Positions 10,626 to 23,386 of a stretch of DNA of 64,000 nucleotides are shown here, one piece after another. Below the pieces are notes generated by a model. It was not told the DNA's origin, did no database searches, and worked only from the letters and a program-made list of their open reading frames with translations. The stretch is taken from positions 6,770,398-6,834,397 of the forward strand of contig OW051469.1 of assembly GCA_932521025.1 (NCBI GenBank), in the 5' to 3' direction. The position numbers and the translations under genes are program-made. How positions within the stretch are numbered: the stretch's first letter is position 1; each line of letters opens with the position of its first letter. The stretch is from Oscheius onirici (lineage: Eukaryota; Nematoda; Chromadorea; Rhabditida; Rhabditidae).

Positions 10626-12887
10626 CTACTTCTTTACAGTTCGGGGAACAGAGAAAGTACATCGAGCAAGCGGAATGAAACATTTTGTACAGAGGCAGAT
10701 AAAGACCAGCAGCATTACTCCCGTCAGGAGAATCTGTAAGATTCTAGATAGGAAATTTCGAATAACTGACCTCTGTGGCCATGGCTATTGCCTCTTTCGG
10801 AGAATTGATGCCATCGAGAAATGAGCGAGGGTCCATAGCACTGAAGACACCTTGGAGTCCGACCTCGTTACAACTAAACATACATTTTTGAACGTAACTA
10901 GGACACCCTCTGACTCTGGTGATTCGCAGACCATGATCGGGCTAGAAAAAGCTTAGCGAAGTAGGTCACTAATGCTGTTTACTGGTTTTGACAAAAGGGT
11001 TCTGGCTCATTGTTGCTCATTTTTGATCAGTTAGGTCTGGTCCAGTTGATTTACTTTGACCTTTCCATATAGTGGGATTAATTGGATACGCGAAGGAAAA
11101 CGTTAGCTAGGTATTCACTTCGGACAGATGCCCTCTCCAGCCTGCCATGGATTCGGCACGTTGTAGTCGTACATCTTCTGTTCTTCGTACTCTAGCATAT
11201 GACAAATTTGTCCCGGTTCGTCGCCCATTGGATGGAAGCAAACGTATCGAGAACTCGTAATTTCTTTTGGAACAGTCACTGTCGTTGTGTAATTTCTGAC
11301 CACCGAACTATCCACTGAATTTCAAGGTTAAATTGAAGTTCAAAGAAACTGACCAGATATTGTGAGAACCATGTCGATATGTTCTTTCAGTTCGGAGGTA
11401 TAAATATAGCCGACGAATGTTCCTTTGGCGTCCTAAACTTCGAATTGTTAAAAAAAAAGCTCGAACTCACGATGAAAGTAGTGTTCATGTAGCGATTGCT
11501 ATTTCTGTCCAATCTAATTGACCCGAAAAAGTTCCTGAACTGACTGGCGTGATAGATCGGTCGAAAGTTCTTCAGTTGAAAATCGGAGAGCATCTGGACC
11601 GTCAAGGCAATTCCCTCAGCGTGAACTACTCGAACAACACGATTCTCGTAGGTGGCTTGTTCAATCCAAGGATCTTCGGAAATTGCCTGACCTGAAGGTT
11701 TTCTGTGTTTCACTGATTCTGTGCGATTCTTACCCAGATCAAAGTTGTGCGATTCTTCCTCGCCCGAGACCATGATCAGTTGTTCTCCGTTGAAGGTGGA
11801 CGTGTACTTTTGAGCCTTACAGTCTTTCACGTCAACGTGCTGAAAAAACAGTTTAAACATAGAGAATGAAAAACTTACAAATTTTTCCTTCATCTTGACC
11901 GGACCATTTGGAACTACCCACTTTCCGTCAGTATACCTCAGCCAGCCGAGTTTGGACAAGTCAGCTCCAACCACGTCGTTCATAGGAACACCAGATCGGA
12001 CCTCTTTTGTTCCTAAAAGAATCTTCAAGAATCGACTATCAAGTAATCCCTACCATCTCTGATAAAATACATTCCTGGCACGACTTCTCGATTTGGACGA
12101 CTTCCGGTCACCGAGATCTCTAGTCTGTTCTTCTCTTTTAGTTCAAAGCGGGTATTTCCTTTGTTCATTGGAACTTCGATGTATTCTTCTGTGACTCTTT
12201 TCCAGTCTCCGCTCAACCTCTCATAGATGCTGTATCTATAAATGCCTCTACTTAAAATTCTTTCCCTTCAACTTACTTAAAAATAGCAACAGTATCTGCT
12301 TGTCCGACCCTTAAAGCAGTGAACATCCAGTCCTTGAAGGGGTCAATCCTCAACTGGCAACAAACTTCACTCTTCTGATCTCCTAAACCACAGCCTGTAT
12401 TCGACTGGACCGGATGGTAGGTCCTGTAGCAGACAGATCCAGCTGTGCAGTTCCTAAAGGTTTAACTTTGTGATCTCAATTTGATTCTCACTTGTAATTG
12501 TAGTCGTCCAACTTGCAGTGAACGTCTCCACCAGCACAGTCACAAATACAGGAAGGAGTGATTTTGGGCAAACCGAACTGATACTTTCCAGAGACGGGAT
12601 GATGTTGTTCTAGACGATGGAACTCCAGAGCATGAATCATTCTCCCAGTATCGTTGGAGGTGATCGAGACACAAGCCGTCTCATGGAGACTCACTACAAA
12701 CTGGACAGTGCTTCCGGGCAAACTGTCGTTGCTGCTGCGGTAGTCTCTCAACTAAATCAAGAACTTGAAAAAATACAAAAGAAATAAAAACTTCTCCTTC
12801 CATGGCGATTGTCCTCGAACAGTGTGGCAAGACGTTGACCGGCAGAGATCCGGCTGTCGCCACCAGGACGACCAGCACGAACCACAT
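10626..12887 (-). CDS. EFF-1/AFF-1-family somatic cell-cell fusogen
   Basis: Type I membrane glycoprotein that merges plasma membranes of neighbouring cells during nematode development; structurally related to class II fusion proteins. ATG at 12887 begins a signal peptide (MWFVLVVLVATAGSLP). The ectodomain shows the family cysteine cluster: CICDCAGGDVHC, then NCTAGSVCYRTYHP and SEVCCQLRIDPF, followed by FTALRVGQADT. Sequence NPWQAGEGICPK ends the exon at about 11115. A later exon at about 10770-10940 (RITRVRGCPSYVQKCMF and a downstream NSPKEA segment) continues the family's C-terminal ectodomain. The exon at about 10626-10730 gives a transmembrane helix (ILLTGVMLLVFICLC) and a short cytoplasmic tail. 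The splice joining the exon at 11115 to the next one could not be resolved in frame. EFF-1 versus AFF-1 cannot be decided by eye. Confidence 0.85.
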
Positions 12888-14644
12888 AGACAACTTTTAC
12901 TGAAAACTGAATGACTGTCAGATGAATCAGAAGAGAATGAGACATGGGGAATGCATGGAATACGAGCACACGGATGAATCAGCCGTTTCGCAGTAATTAC
13001 ATAAGAGAGTAGGATAAGCGCACACAGTGTGACCTTCACACTTCCGCAACCCGAATTTACATAGCCGGTCGTCAATTAAGCACTTTACGGCCTGGCGACT
13101 ATCAGTCCAGTGTGTGGGATTGTAAACACTAATCGTTAGCCCTAAAGTTGCAGAAGAGCAAACACAGTAGCCAGGGACTACCTCACAAGGTCAGTCTCTG
13201 ATAGGCAGCTCTTTATAATCACGAGAGTCTAAAACGAGTTTTTGACAATTATTGCAAGAAAGAGTGAGATAGGAAAGGAACATGATTGGTAACTTTATGA
13301 TCCAAGGCATGGTAGGAGTTAGGACAATATTCCTTTCAATAAATTTTGGCCACAGGACAACGCAACTAATTGCAAGGAATGTACCAACTTTGACAACTAA
13401 ATTAAGTTCGAAATCCGTGAGGCGTTGAAGAAACAGAAATAATTAACGAGTTATTCGGAAGAGAATGAAGGACTTGCGTCCTTTGCGTAAGTGTTTGTTT
13501 CACTCCGGATGCTCCCGACCTTGGACGGATGGCGCTGTCCGTATTGTACGCCTTGTAACGAAACAACGTAAACAGTCTTCGTTTTGGCACTTGCGCAGGT
13601 ACACATTGTTCTATCCCTCATATCTTTTCACCTAGAATAGTTTCTCGACAGAAGATCTCCCGCCTAGTTTTTGATTAGCACAGACTGAAACGAAGTTTGC
13701 ATGACATTGTACTGAAATGAAAATAGGTTTTTTGTTGTGATGTAAGGGAACAGGGAGACTGTATCGTAACAAACAGTAACAGTAAGCAAAAAGGCGGTTC
13801 GGCGGGCCGGATTTACCAAATCCCCTTATCAACCCTTTTTCGTAATAGGCAAGAGAATGAGACTATGAAAAGGCGAGAAGAAGTTTGGATTGGGGCTCTT
13901 GGTGCGGGGCGAGAAATTACATGGAGACCGCAAAGGAGGCTATTTGACAACACTTGAACGGACCATGCTGTCTCTGGGAGAGTGCGCCAATGGCACGCGC
14001 GAACACTGGAGAGCAGGAACTGTATACGCAACCCAGGTAATCGGTCAGAGACTCTTGAGGGCCGGCTGGTCTCTTGAACAGGTCCTTTGAGAATTTTATG
14101 GAGTCTCTGGCTATGGGACATTGACTGCCGTCACCGACCATCAGATCTCTGGCTTGAAAAGAACCGACACTTTTGAGATAGATTTTTTTTCCAGACAGTA
14201 TAGAGAGTCCCGGATTTCCGTTGCACTAAATTTCGTCTTCCTCTTCCATTCAACGACAGATCGGCGACCGTTCTCCCATTCAAACAATGCGACAAAGTGG
14301 CCGCCCGGTCCGCATATTCAAATGACAAAAGTCTTTAGTCGGAAAGACAGTTGGAAAGAAACGCCAATGGGATGTCAGGTGCTCGAGAGTAGGTTACTGT
14401 GCTCATTGAATCACTGACAAAGAGTATAGTTTGTGAGAATACTTTTTAGGAGAGAACCTTATGAGTAAAATGCGATTTTTGGCAACTGGTATAAGCTGGT
14501 AAGACCACTAACTGAACTTTAAGGCAACTGGTAAGACCTCCTACCAATAAGTTTAGAACACAATTTAGTCAATAGAAGCCAGCATAATTCAGAACTGTCC
14601 TCTGAACAACAAGACTGAAGTTAACACACAAGGATACTAAAGTT
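12888..14644. other. Intergenic, nothing supported
   Basis: Upstream of the fusogen gene. Only short open frames without family features or credible splice partners occur here. It presumably contains the fusogen promoter. I see no tRNA, tandem array or clear terminal inverted repeat. Confidence 0.35.
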
Positions 14645-14932
14645 TGTTAACACAAGGTTGGCAACGCCCTTTCAGGGCTAAAGTAGAAATTCATGACTTC
14701 TCTCTGTCACGGAGCCCTAGTCGTGGTTTCCCTTTCATTTCATTTCCTTTGTTACTCTCCTACAGTCACTTTCTCTGACCCTCCAAAGAAACAATCAAAG
14801 TCATAAGAACCCTTCGCGCACTTGCTTGTCCTGTCGCGACTTGTTAAAAACTAATTAGTGCACACAAAGCTCCCCTCCTTATCCTCAATTAGAGCTTCAG
14901 ACAGACACACACAGACTTGGGAGCAATTTAAA
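14645..14932 (-). repeat. Dispersed repeat, copy 2 (inverted relative to 10070-10327)
   Basis: The reverse complement of this stretch aligns with 10070-10327 at both ends and in a central block. It includes GCAACGCCCTTTCAGGGCTAAAG near 14660 and the CTTCAGACAGACACACACAGAC...GGGAGCAATTT block near 14895-14930. This copy is somewhat longer in the middle. The two copies lie about 4.3 kb apart and bracket the fusogen gene. Confidence 0.65.
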
Positions 14933-17900
14933 ATAGATGAAAAGTTATAAAACTTCGAATAAATAAAATAAGAAAGAGTCATTAGAGAACACTATAAAAG
15001 AAACATAAGTTTGTCAATTTGGAAGTGTTTGGACAGAGTCTTGCTAGTACTGACTCGAACTATCCAAGCTGAAGGACAAAATGGGTAGGTAACTCTGAAC
15101 TGGAACAGTACATTCAGAGCCTCAGGGGGGCGGTACGCGTGGTGACCAAAAAGAACGGACGGTTAGTAATGGAAGTTTTTTGACGCAGCTGGCACACAAT
15201 GAACCGACCGATTTAGGAGGAGGACTGACTATGAGTAACAGTCCGTGCTAAGTAGTTCCTGGTCTCTGCCTGTGGCCAAATTGGTTTGGAGAAAGAAACT
15301 GCCAAGGAAGTGGCGAATCCCGTCCTCTAATCCCGCTTACTGTCACAGGATTCTACAGTAGAAAAAGTAGTAGAGAGAAGACCTGGAAGCTGGGCTGACT
15401 AAACCTCCCGACCGGGGGCCAAAATATCGCAATAACCCTGGGACGGCAAAGGGTAGTACAACAAAGCGAGAACTTTTTTCAATCAGCTGATAGAAATCTC
15501 GAAAAGAGGAGGGTGTTAATGGCTAACGGGGTCATGTACTATTGCCCTGCGAACAACGGAAGTTTACAAGTCTAATTGGCAGATGTCTGCCAAATGTTGA
15601 GCAGCGGAAGGTCTGTATGATTCAGGGAAAGAAATGCCAGCCTCCGAGTAGACTAATTGTGGATCAGTTATTCGAAACCGTGCTGCGGAACGAAGGGGAT
15701 TGGTAGCACGCCATTTCCGAACGGAAGGATCCGAACATTGGCAGAGGATTTGTTCCGCTAGCAGGAAATAATTGTACAGGAGATCCCATGTATTGCGCAA
15801 CTCGGAAAAGTTTTTTTTATGCTATATTTTCTTTTGGTTTGTATGGCACAGATTAGAGTAAACCATGTTGTTCAGAAGTAATTCGCGGATTTCTTGATGG
15901 GATGTGCGTGATAATACTACAGTTAGTTCTAGCTCACCGTTTGCTATAAAACTAGAGACTATCTTTTTTTCGGGACGTTTACGAAGTCTCTCTTAAAAAC
16001 AGATAATCATTTGATTGGAAAATCGGATAATAATTTACCCTGTACAAACAAATAGGTTAGACAGTTTTCTTGACGCCCCCGAATAGGCTGTACCACGTGT
16101 TGACTCATGTCTTTAACTTCTGAAAAAGGCTCTCTTGAACAAACAACTGCCTACTGTAACTCTGTTTCACAAGTTTAGGTTGCATAACAGCTATTGGGGT
16201 CGTGGTGATGGCACACGGATTACCGGAACATGAGACAAGGTCGAGCCGGGGCTAATTGGGAGGACGATGCGGGCGGATGACCGTTATTTATTACTGTCAG
16301 TATGAACTAGTCAGGACTGTTGATGAAACACAGAGGGAGAGGGAGAGACTGATTTCGGGTAAGAGTAGTAGATGGCGGCCAATTTGGGTCCACGAAGCCG
16401 GGTTGCCGCCCTAGACAGAAATATACAAATAAGACCCGAGACTGTGAATGGAAGAAAAACGTTAGGCAAGAGACAAGATGACGGAAGCTTGCTCCACTCA
16501 CTCAAAAACGCGCGATCTTGACGAGATTATGATACAGGCTCCGATCAAGCAAACATCTCTCGAGATCATCTTACACTTGTTGTCTATTTCAGTAGTTGAT
16601 TATCCTCATTAATCGACGATCTGTTCAGACTGGACATTCTCCAAGACTTTGACAGGTGATAAAATGAAAGGGTAATAAGGCAATTAAAAAATTTCTGTAC
16701 TATTCTCCAGATTGACCAGAGGAATTGAAGAAGCCTTCTGCTCAGTCGAAAACTTCACATTGCAGCCATTTGGAATCATTCGTTGTGGGAACCACTGGCA
16801 CAAGATAGCATGTGACACTCAGTTTGAACTAACTTGGCGTTAAAAACAGTATGCTTTATGTGCAGCGATAAGACCTGAGGTTTCTAATGAGTGCGAACTT
16901 TCCTACTGAGTTTCTTGTTGCGCGAGCGTTACATGGGTAGATAGGTCCCGCTACAACTTTTAAATAGCTGCAAAGCGAAGTTTCTGGCTGAAGAGGCTAT
17001 ACCCTTTTTCTATTTGTTGCATATCCCTTCCTCTATATGTCGTTGCTTGAAGACATTAGAGTAAAGAACAGACATTGCTCTCGTCACCAAATAGACCCTC
17101 GAATGACACACGTTCCAGATGGCTTCACATCACTGAAACCCATCTCCGAGAGAGGTCTGCTTTTTTGTGCTCTAGGGCAGCTTCCACTCAAAAGAGATGA
17201 CACTTGGAGATTCGACCTGAAGATAGCCGTTTTTGTGCAGTAGCGGTGCCCCAGTCTCCTCCGCCTAATCGCACCCGGTTCAGACCGAGAGAGGGAGAAA
17301 CGGGGAATGCTGAGAATGAATGCCCGCTCGTTACCGGGGCTCTCTCCTGTTGTTAATGTTGGCTTGTCGGCCTGCAATCAGAGCTAATTGTGACTGCCAC
17401 CGAGAGTCGAGTGGTCACATATTCCTTTAATATTTTGGAACTGAGTTAGCCTCGATTGCGTATTTATGAGGTCTTCTAAGTGTGTGGGGGCTCTGCGACA
17501 AACACGCTCAGCAGCTGTTTTGTTTACCGGTCTCTCGCTTCCAATATTCCTTTTACGACCTCCTTATGTGTGGCTATAAGAGGCAACTCTTAGATATGTT
17601 TCTATAATTTACCGCTTAAGTTATGTTCTGTAACAAGTTATTCTTTGGTCAGTTTTTAATTGTTCACACATTGGAGTTTTCTCTAAGATTACTTGAAACG
17701 CCTACTTTAAACTAGTGATTTAATTGCATGTGTTGTCTTCTACACCAGCAAATCAAACATTTAGTATTCCCCTTCTCCTCTGTGAAGAGGTTCCTGATGT
17801 GTTACAGACTATTGGATCAGTACCCGTTTCTATCCATATTTTCTGCCCGCCTTACCGAACTCTCCCATTTCCCAGTTCTCTCTATTTCTCTTTAGCTCAT

Positions 17901-19120
17901 CGAACTAAGCCTGGACTATCATCTGACTCACAGCCAGCTTCCCTTTAGCCGTTGATCTGTTCCACACTATCAGCTCAATTAGTCCCCTCTCCAAATCCTT
18001 TGGTAATGTCATCCCAAATGCTAATCGTCCCATGGTTAAATTCTTCGTCTGCTCTAGAACTTTCATCAATGCATTTCTAAGCGAGATGGGCTTTAATCCA
18101 GCCTGGTCTGTCGTAAATCCCCACTTTTATCGACCTGGAAAGAAGTTCCTTTCCTTTGAGATGAATCAGTCTCTCACGTGGACAGCGTCGTCAGCATATC
18201 AGCCTGTCAACACACCGGATTAACGTCGGGCAGCAGTAGCATCAATGGATTATCAAGGAGGCGTCTTTTTCCCATTTTGATCAACAATTAATTGAACTTC
18301 GAAATGTCATCATTCCTCTTCCCACTTTCCTCCTTTTCCAATTAAGACCATTTTATAGTGCAGTTGTGTCTCCTACGCCAGATGTTTCCTCTGAGAATGA
18401 AATTATTGCGTAACGGGCCTATGGAAAACGGAGAGGATATCCCACGCTCCATTTTCTTTTTTAAGAAATATTTGACTCCCCTCTCCAATTTTGAATCCAA
18501 GTTCTTTTTTTTTCGCTCATTTCCATCTTGTTTCCATACATCCTTCAAAGAACTGATCTTTGAGAACATAGTTCCGACTCATTGTTGAACGGAAATGGCA
18601 ATTATTTACCGAAGGTTCAGTCTTTGAAAAAACCCTTTCCCAGGACTGAACTTTTGAATTTCACATTTATCGGCACGAATGCCAAGATCGGGATATTTTT
18701 CTATCATTTCCAAGGTTTTCATACCGTAAACACATATCAGTTAGATTTGAAAATAAATCTAGTTTTAATTTTCATAAGACACGACTTTTCCTATCGCAAG
18801 TTCCTACCAGCCTGACCATATCATTCTATGGAGTTGGACCCCACTTCCCAGTCATTTTTATCTTTCTCTCGTCTCCGTCTCTTAACCAAAAAACATTGAT
18901 CTTTGGGATGTATGATCATCATCTTCTTCTTCTATCCTTCCGCTCCCTCATTTGAAAGGCACTCATCCATGAATCGGCTCCTCTCTTCCCTCTCTCTCTC
19001 TCTTGGCAGTAAATCTTTCTCTCTGCCATCCCCCTCGTTCCCCAGCAACCTCTTCCCCATTTTTGTTTGCTTTTGATCTCGAGAGCTCTTCCTCTCTCCA
19101 ATTACTACTCGTTTCCAGAG
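14933..19120. other. Gene-poor stretch, no supported gene
   Basis: About 4.2 kb with only short frames on either strand that carry no recognisable domain or consistent splice chain. Near 18960-19120 the plus strand becomes strongly pyrimidine-rich, with a CT run near 18991 just ahead of the next gene. It may hold regulatory sequence, non-coding RNA or decayed repeats, but I can support none of these individually. Confidence 0.35.
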
Positions 19121-20096
19121 ATGGCACCCTTGCTTCCTCAACACAATATGCAGCTGCTACCACCGCGGCCTCGTCTTCCTCTCCTCCTCTATTCTTTTTC
19201 AATTGCAAGTTCTTTTTTTCACAATATTTCTCATTTTCTTCAGATTCTATGCTCATTTCTCTTCTACATGTCAACATTCTATTGTCAATATAACCGCTGC
19301 CATAATTCACTTTTTGTCGAGCATACCAGAGTCTACGATTTGGTCAGTCCTCGAAGTGTAGTCTCCTTCTAATTCCAGCTCAGTTTCAGTTCCAATATGT
19401 TCCAATGTTCATCTCGCCGATGATAGCCTCAATTTCGACCATCTGGCTTGTCGTGAAAGTCTTCTACCCGAAATCTCTGTGTGCTCTCGTCTACAGCTTC
19501 ATGGTGGGCTGGGTGCGCATTCTGGAAGGCTGTTTGCCTTCATTTTGCCAGCTAGTTTAGTCTTTTTCAACGATGACCCTTTTCAGGAGATGCCCTGCGC
19601 CGTTTTCTGTTCACTGCTGGCCGGCATAAGTGCCGTCATCATCATCCACTATTCGTTCGACTACATGGAAGAGAAATGGAGCGAAGAGTGGAGCATTGCG
19701 GCGGTAGGTTCAACTCATTTGATTTTTCAAACAAAGTTTTCAAAGTAGAAAAAGAACCTAAACATGTCTGAACAGTACATTGATAATTGACTTTAGGCTG
19801 AGATCAAGTCAGGTTTTTTAGTGCTCCAGAGAGAGTCTTTCTAACCCATTTTAGAGAGAGAGCAGGTGTAAGAACATTGAGAAAGAGACGGCGATCTTGC
19901 AAGTCATAATCAAGTTAAAGCTCAACCAACTCAAAGAAGACAGTGTATCGTTAACCTGACCATAAGATGTGATAGCATTCCTGATATTTGATCTTGTAGA
20001 GCCGAAAGGATAAAACTGTTGCAAAACTGTACATTTCAGGCGGACGCCTTACTTCTAGGAGCAGTTCATGCCATACTCGCCTTCGCCTTGCAATAG
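19121..20096 (+). CDS. Predicted four-helix membrane protein (MARVEL-like topology)
   Basis: Inferred multi-pass membrane protein of about 200 residues. Possible start ATG at 19121 (MAPLLPQHNMQLL). The frame runs to a donor near 19346, after RVYDL. It continues at 19390 with FQYVPMFISPMIASISTIWL, then MVGW at a GT donor, then EMPCAVFCSLLAGISAVIII from about 19588. After the donor near 19704 the last exon (20040-20096) adds ADALLLGAVHAILAFALQ and a stop. All these junctions keep frame. Four hydrophobic segments separated by short loops are visible, which suggests a MARVEL or CKLF-like topology, but no diagnostic motif is present. The first exon is the weakest part, since it overlaps polypyrimidine sequence. 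Function is unknown. Confidence 0.5.
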
Positions 20097-23000
20097 CCAG
20101 AATTTCTTCGCCTCTCCTTATCCTTCAACTACGGGTCTCTTCCAAGCCAAAATTGTGATATCTCGCCGACGACACATTTCCTCCAAATAAATGCCTTGTT
20201 CTCTATTTGTTCTGTCAGCTCCTTCCCATTCTGGAACTGGCCAGCTGTCAGGTGGACCCGGAAAGAAGTGTCCGAAAGCCGGTCGAACGGATTTGATTCA
20301 GCCAAGACTTCCTTCCACGTGCGACTCATCGGAACAGTCACGCGCTATTCTTGCTCTCGATGGTTTCTCCGTCTCTTCTCTTGTATTAGTAGCAAAATGA
20401 ATCGGATGCAACATGATGATCCGGGATAAACTTCCGCTCAGCCTTGAGCCGCAGGCAGCAAGTTAGAATGTGAACACAGAGTGCTCGCTAAAAATGATCT
20501 GAATATGAACAAGCAAATTATGAGCAGTCTTTCAAGTGCAAGAGATGTGCATGACCACCGAACTTTGTTCGTGAATCATTGCCAACCAAGGGGCTTAGGA
20601 AGCTCTCTCAATATTCTCACAATAGATTCATTCAGAGTTCAAATTGTTTTGCGCTTGTTGCTTGTTTTCTGAGTGAGAATATACTTTTGAGTTCATCTGA
20701 TAGTAAAACAAAATTGTCTCTACCTTGTTAAAGTTCGTATTTTTGGTGACGAATACTTTCCACTCGGTCAGCTCTACAAGACCACATGACCACTGAGATA
20801 AGAGCAGTAGTTTCTGCCCCGAGGAATGTCACCTTCCCCTATCTCGTCGGCTCTTTTTCTATACAAGTGGGAGTGATAACTGTGTATGGGGCGTTGTTTG
20901 TTGGTCCGTTCTATTGTAGTTCTCGATGTCGGGGCGTGCTCATTATCGGCGCCCCTATTGTTGTCTTTTGTCGCCTCGTGTCTGTGTGTGCAGTCTGTTA
21001 CGTTCCGAGTTAACCTCTGTTCCTTGAGTGCTTGTCCACACTTGTTCCTCCGTACATCAATCCGGACAGTTTGAGGAAGTGTTTCCTCGCAGAGAGATGC
21101 CACAAAAAGACCCCGTCAAGTAGCCATCCTTCCTCTCAGAGAACCCTGTTTCGAATGCCATGATATTTCTCAGAGACGGACAGTCCTCCTCCCTCAGGCG
21201 CCAGCGCAGACAAACAAAAGATCCCATCTGCCCGACCCCCATTTCCAGCAACTTCGCACATTGATCGCTAGTTCTGTTATCTTTTACAGCTCTTTGCCTG
21301 TTCTAAAACTTCTTCCATTCTCAGAAAGATGCGCCGCTTATCGTCCCACTTTAGCCAGCTGCTCCATTTTTTCCTTCAAGCTACTATATACAACCAACTT
21401 TGAGCGTATTTACACGTTTCTGGAGATTCGGCTGTTTACTAGCCAAGAACTACTGTCTGTGTCTATTATTTGTGTGTAAACAAATACTTCAGAAGGAAAC
21501 TGGTGATAGACTTTTTATTATTTTCAATTGTCAGACAGGTCGACAGCCCACACGTTTTTTGACCCTCTGCGGCTTCCTTTGAAGCGGAATTCCCATAATT
21601 AAAAGTTAATATATAAGTAACTGTCAATTGTTTCGAGGTCAATCAAGTTATACTTGTTTGTTGGTTACTAGAACTTCACTATAGGAACACTTATGCCAAA
21701 AACGTAGACCTAGAAAATGAGGTGCACAAAGCTGATATGCAGCTGGTTAGTTTGTTGATACCAAACAGGCGTAGTTTTATTATACCAGAGCGGGAAAGAG
21801 CGAAAGAACCATCCTCTTCGTCGAAGCATTCCTCATAGACGTTCATCTTTCTCATAACGTTTCCGTCAACAAGATGTCCTTCTCATGATCTATTCCCCTT
21901 GTTTTCGATTTTCTCCCAACGTGGGAACCTGATGAAATACCCCTTTCTAGCTCCTAGTTTGCATTAATCCCAATCCCTACTCCAGCCATTCTTTATCGCA
22001 ATTGACCCTTCCCATGACATTGACCACTGACCCTTCCAGCCAGCTGTTTCCTCTGCGTCTCTCGCTGACTAGCGCTCTGCCCTCGTGCGCATATTCCAAT
22101 TGTGCCCACAGCGTCCTTTTGCTGCCGGTTTGCCATCAACTGGTATAGTCGGCTAATCGCGTGATATTCTGTTTCTTCTTTTCCCTCCAGCCTACCTCCG
22201 AAACTGGGCAAAACTTCTCCGATTTCTGGGTCAACACGAGCTGTGAATAATAACTTAGGGGGATAAATCCGCGCGAAGGTGCAATTTTCCTCTCAACCTC
22301 AGATGACTTCTTATGTGAAAACCATACCCTTTAATGAGACTTTTAATTCATTGGACACAAAACTTTGAATAACATAAAAAACTAGTAGTAATGCTTAAAA
22401 ATAGAATTCCAAGAAATTGTTCGAGTCCAATCTGCAGAGGTACTGCCACCAATGTCAGCTGTTTCTGTTTTGAACACCATTGAGTTCCTTCTATCCAAAA
22501 TCTCCCATAGCATGCCTGCAGACACGCCATTTGCAGCGCTGCAGATTTCGAGATTCCACTCTGGAATTTCACGTATGTGCGGCTTTTATCGCCGCTGCGC
22601 ACTCCATTTTAACTATCGGGCCGCAGTGTCTCTCAGTGAATTTGCATATCTCGGCCAAGTTCAGTCCATTTTTTGGTTCTTCTGTTGGTTCGCCCCAAAA
22701 AGCCCTTTTAGGCTCTTTTCTGTCAACGTGTGACCTCTTAAACCATGCATAAGACACTGATGTTTGTCTTTGAGAGTGAGAGCCATTCCCGTAGTCTCTT
22801 ACTCTGACTCACAACCTCCTTTTCCGCCAAAACGCTCTCTTTTCACAGTTTTTACAGTCGAAAGTCTGAGAGACTGGGAAAAAAGCATATCACTTTGCGT
22901 CTCAATATCCTGCTGCGTTTTTTTCTGGGCGGGACAAGGTCACAGGCCAAGTTTCTTTGACTTCAACTATTTTTCTCAGTTTTGATCAGTCGACTATATC

Positions 23001-23386
23001 TTTATTCTCTTCACTCTGCAGAGAAGGAGAAACCAACACATTCTTCAGATCCACTTTGACAGTTTTCTTCGATTTGGTTTTCAATATCAGATAGATTTTA
23101 AAAAGGTCCGACTTCCTTGTTGTTTAGTATCTTTCTCAAGTGGTCGTATATGCTTTTGCCACCACAATATTCTCTGGCTTCCATACCGGTTCCCGGAACG
23201 CAAGCGGACGATTGTGGATTAATGCAGACAAAACGCTCATGTTCTCTCTTTCTATTTCCTGTAGTAATAGAAAAAAACTTTTTCAGATCTCTCATCCACA
23301 GGATGATGGTTTCAAATTCCGTGCTCCTGACAGACCCGACTTGTTCTCGCCGAGGAGCAAGATGTTCTGTCGAAGTTATCAGCACG
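20097..23386. other. Long intergenic region with unresolved minus-strand open frames
   Basis: I find no confident gene in these 3.3 kb. Two minus-strand stretches look more protein-like than background. One is 22348-22757, which ends in a hydrophobic segment (LEQFLGILFLSITTS). The other is 23098-23385, containing FVCINPQSSACVPGTG and KSIYDHLRKILNNKE. An AATAAA on the minus strand lies at 23001-23006. I could not link them into one spliced gene. The region also carries the promoter of the TESK-like kinase. Confidence 0.3.

Noticed and set aside
18985-19020. CT-rich microsatellite as a notable repeat
   Set aside because: Short and imperfect; it looks like an ordinary polypyrimidine tract ahead of a gene.
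20774-21103. Minus-strand 109-codon frame
   Set aside because: Composition is Arg/Thr-rich without motif, signal peptide or splice context; opposite strand frames are equally long.
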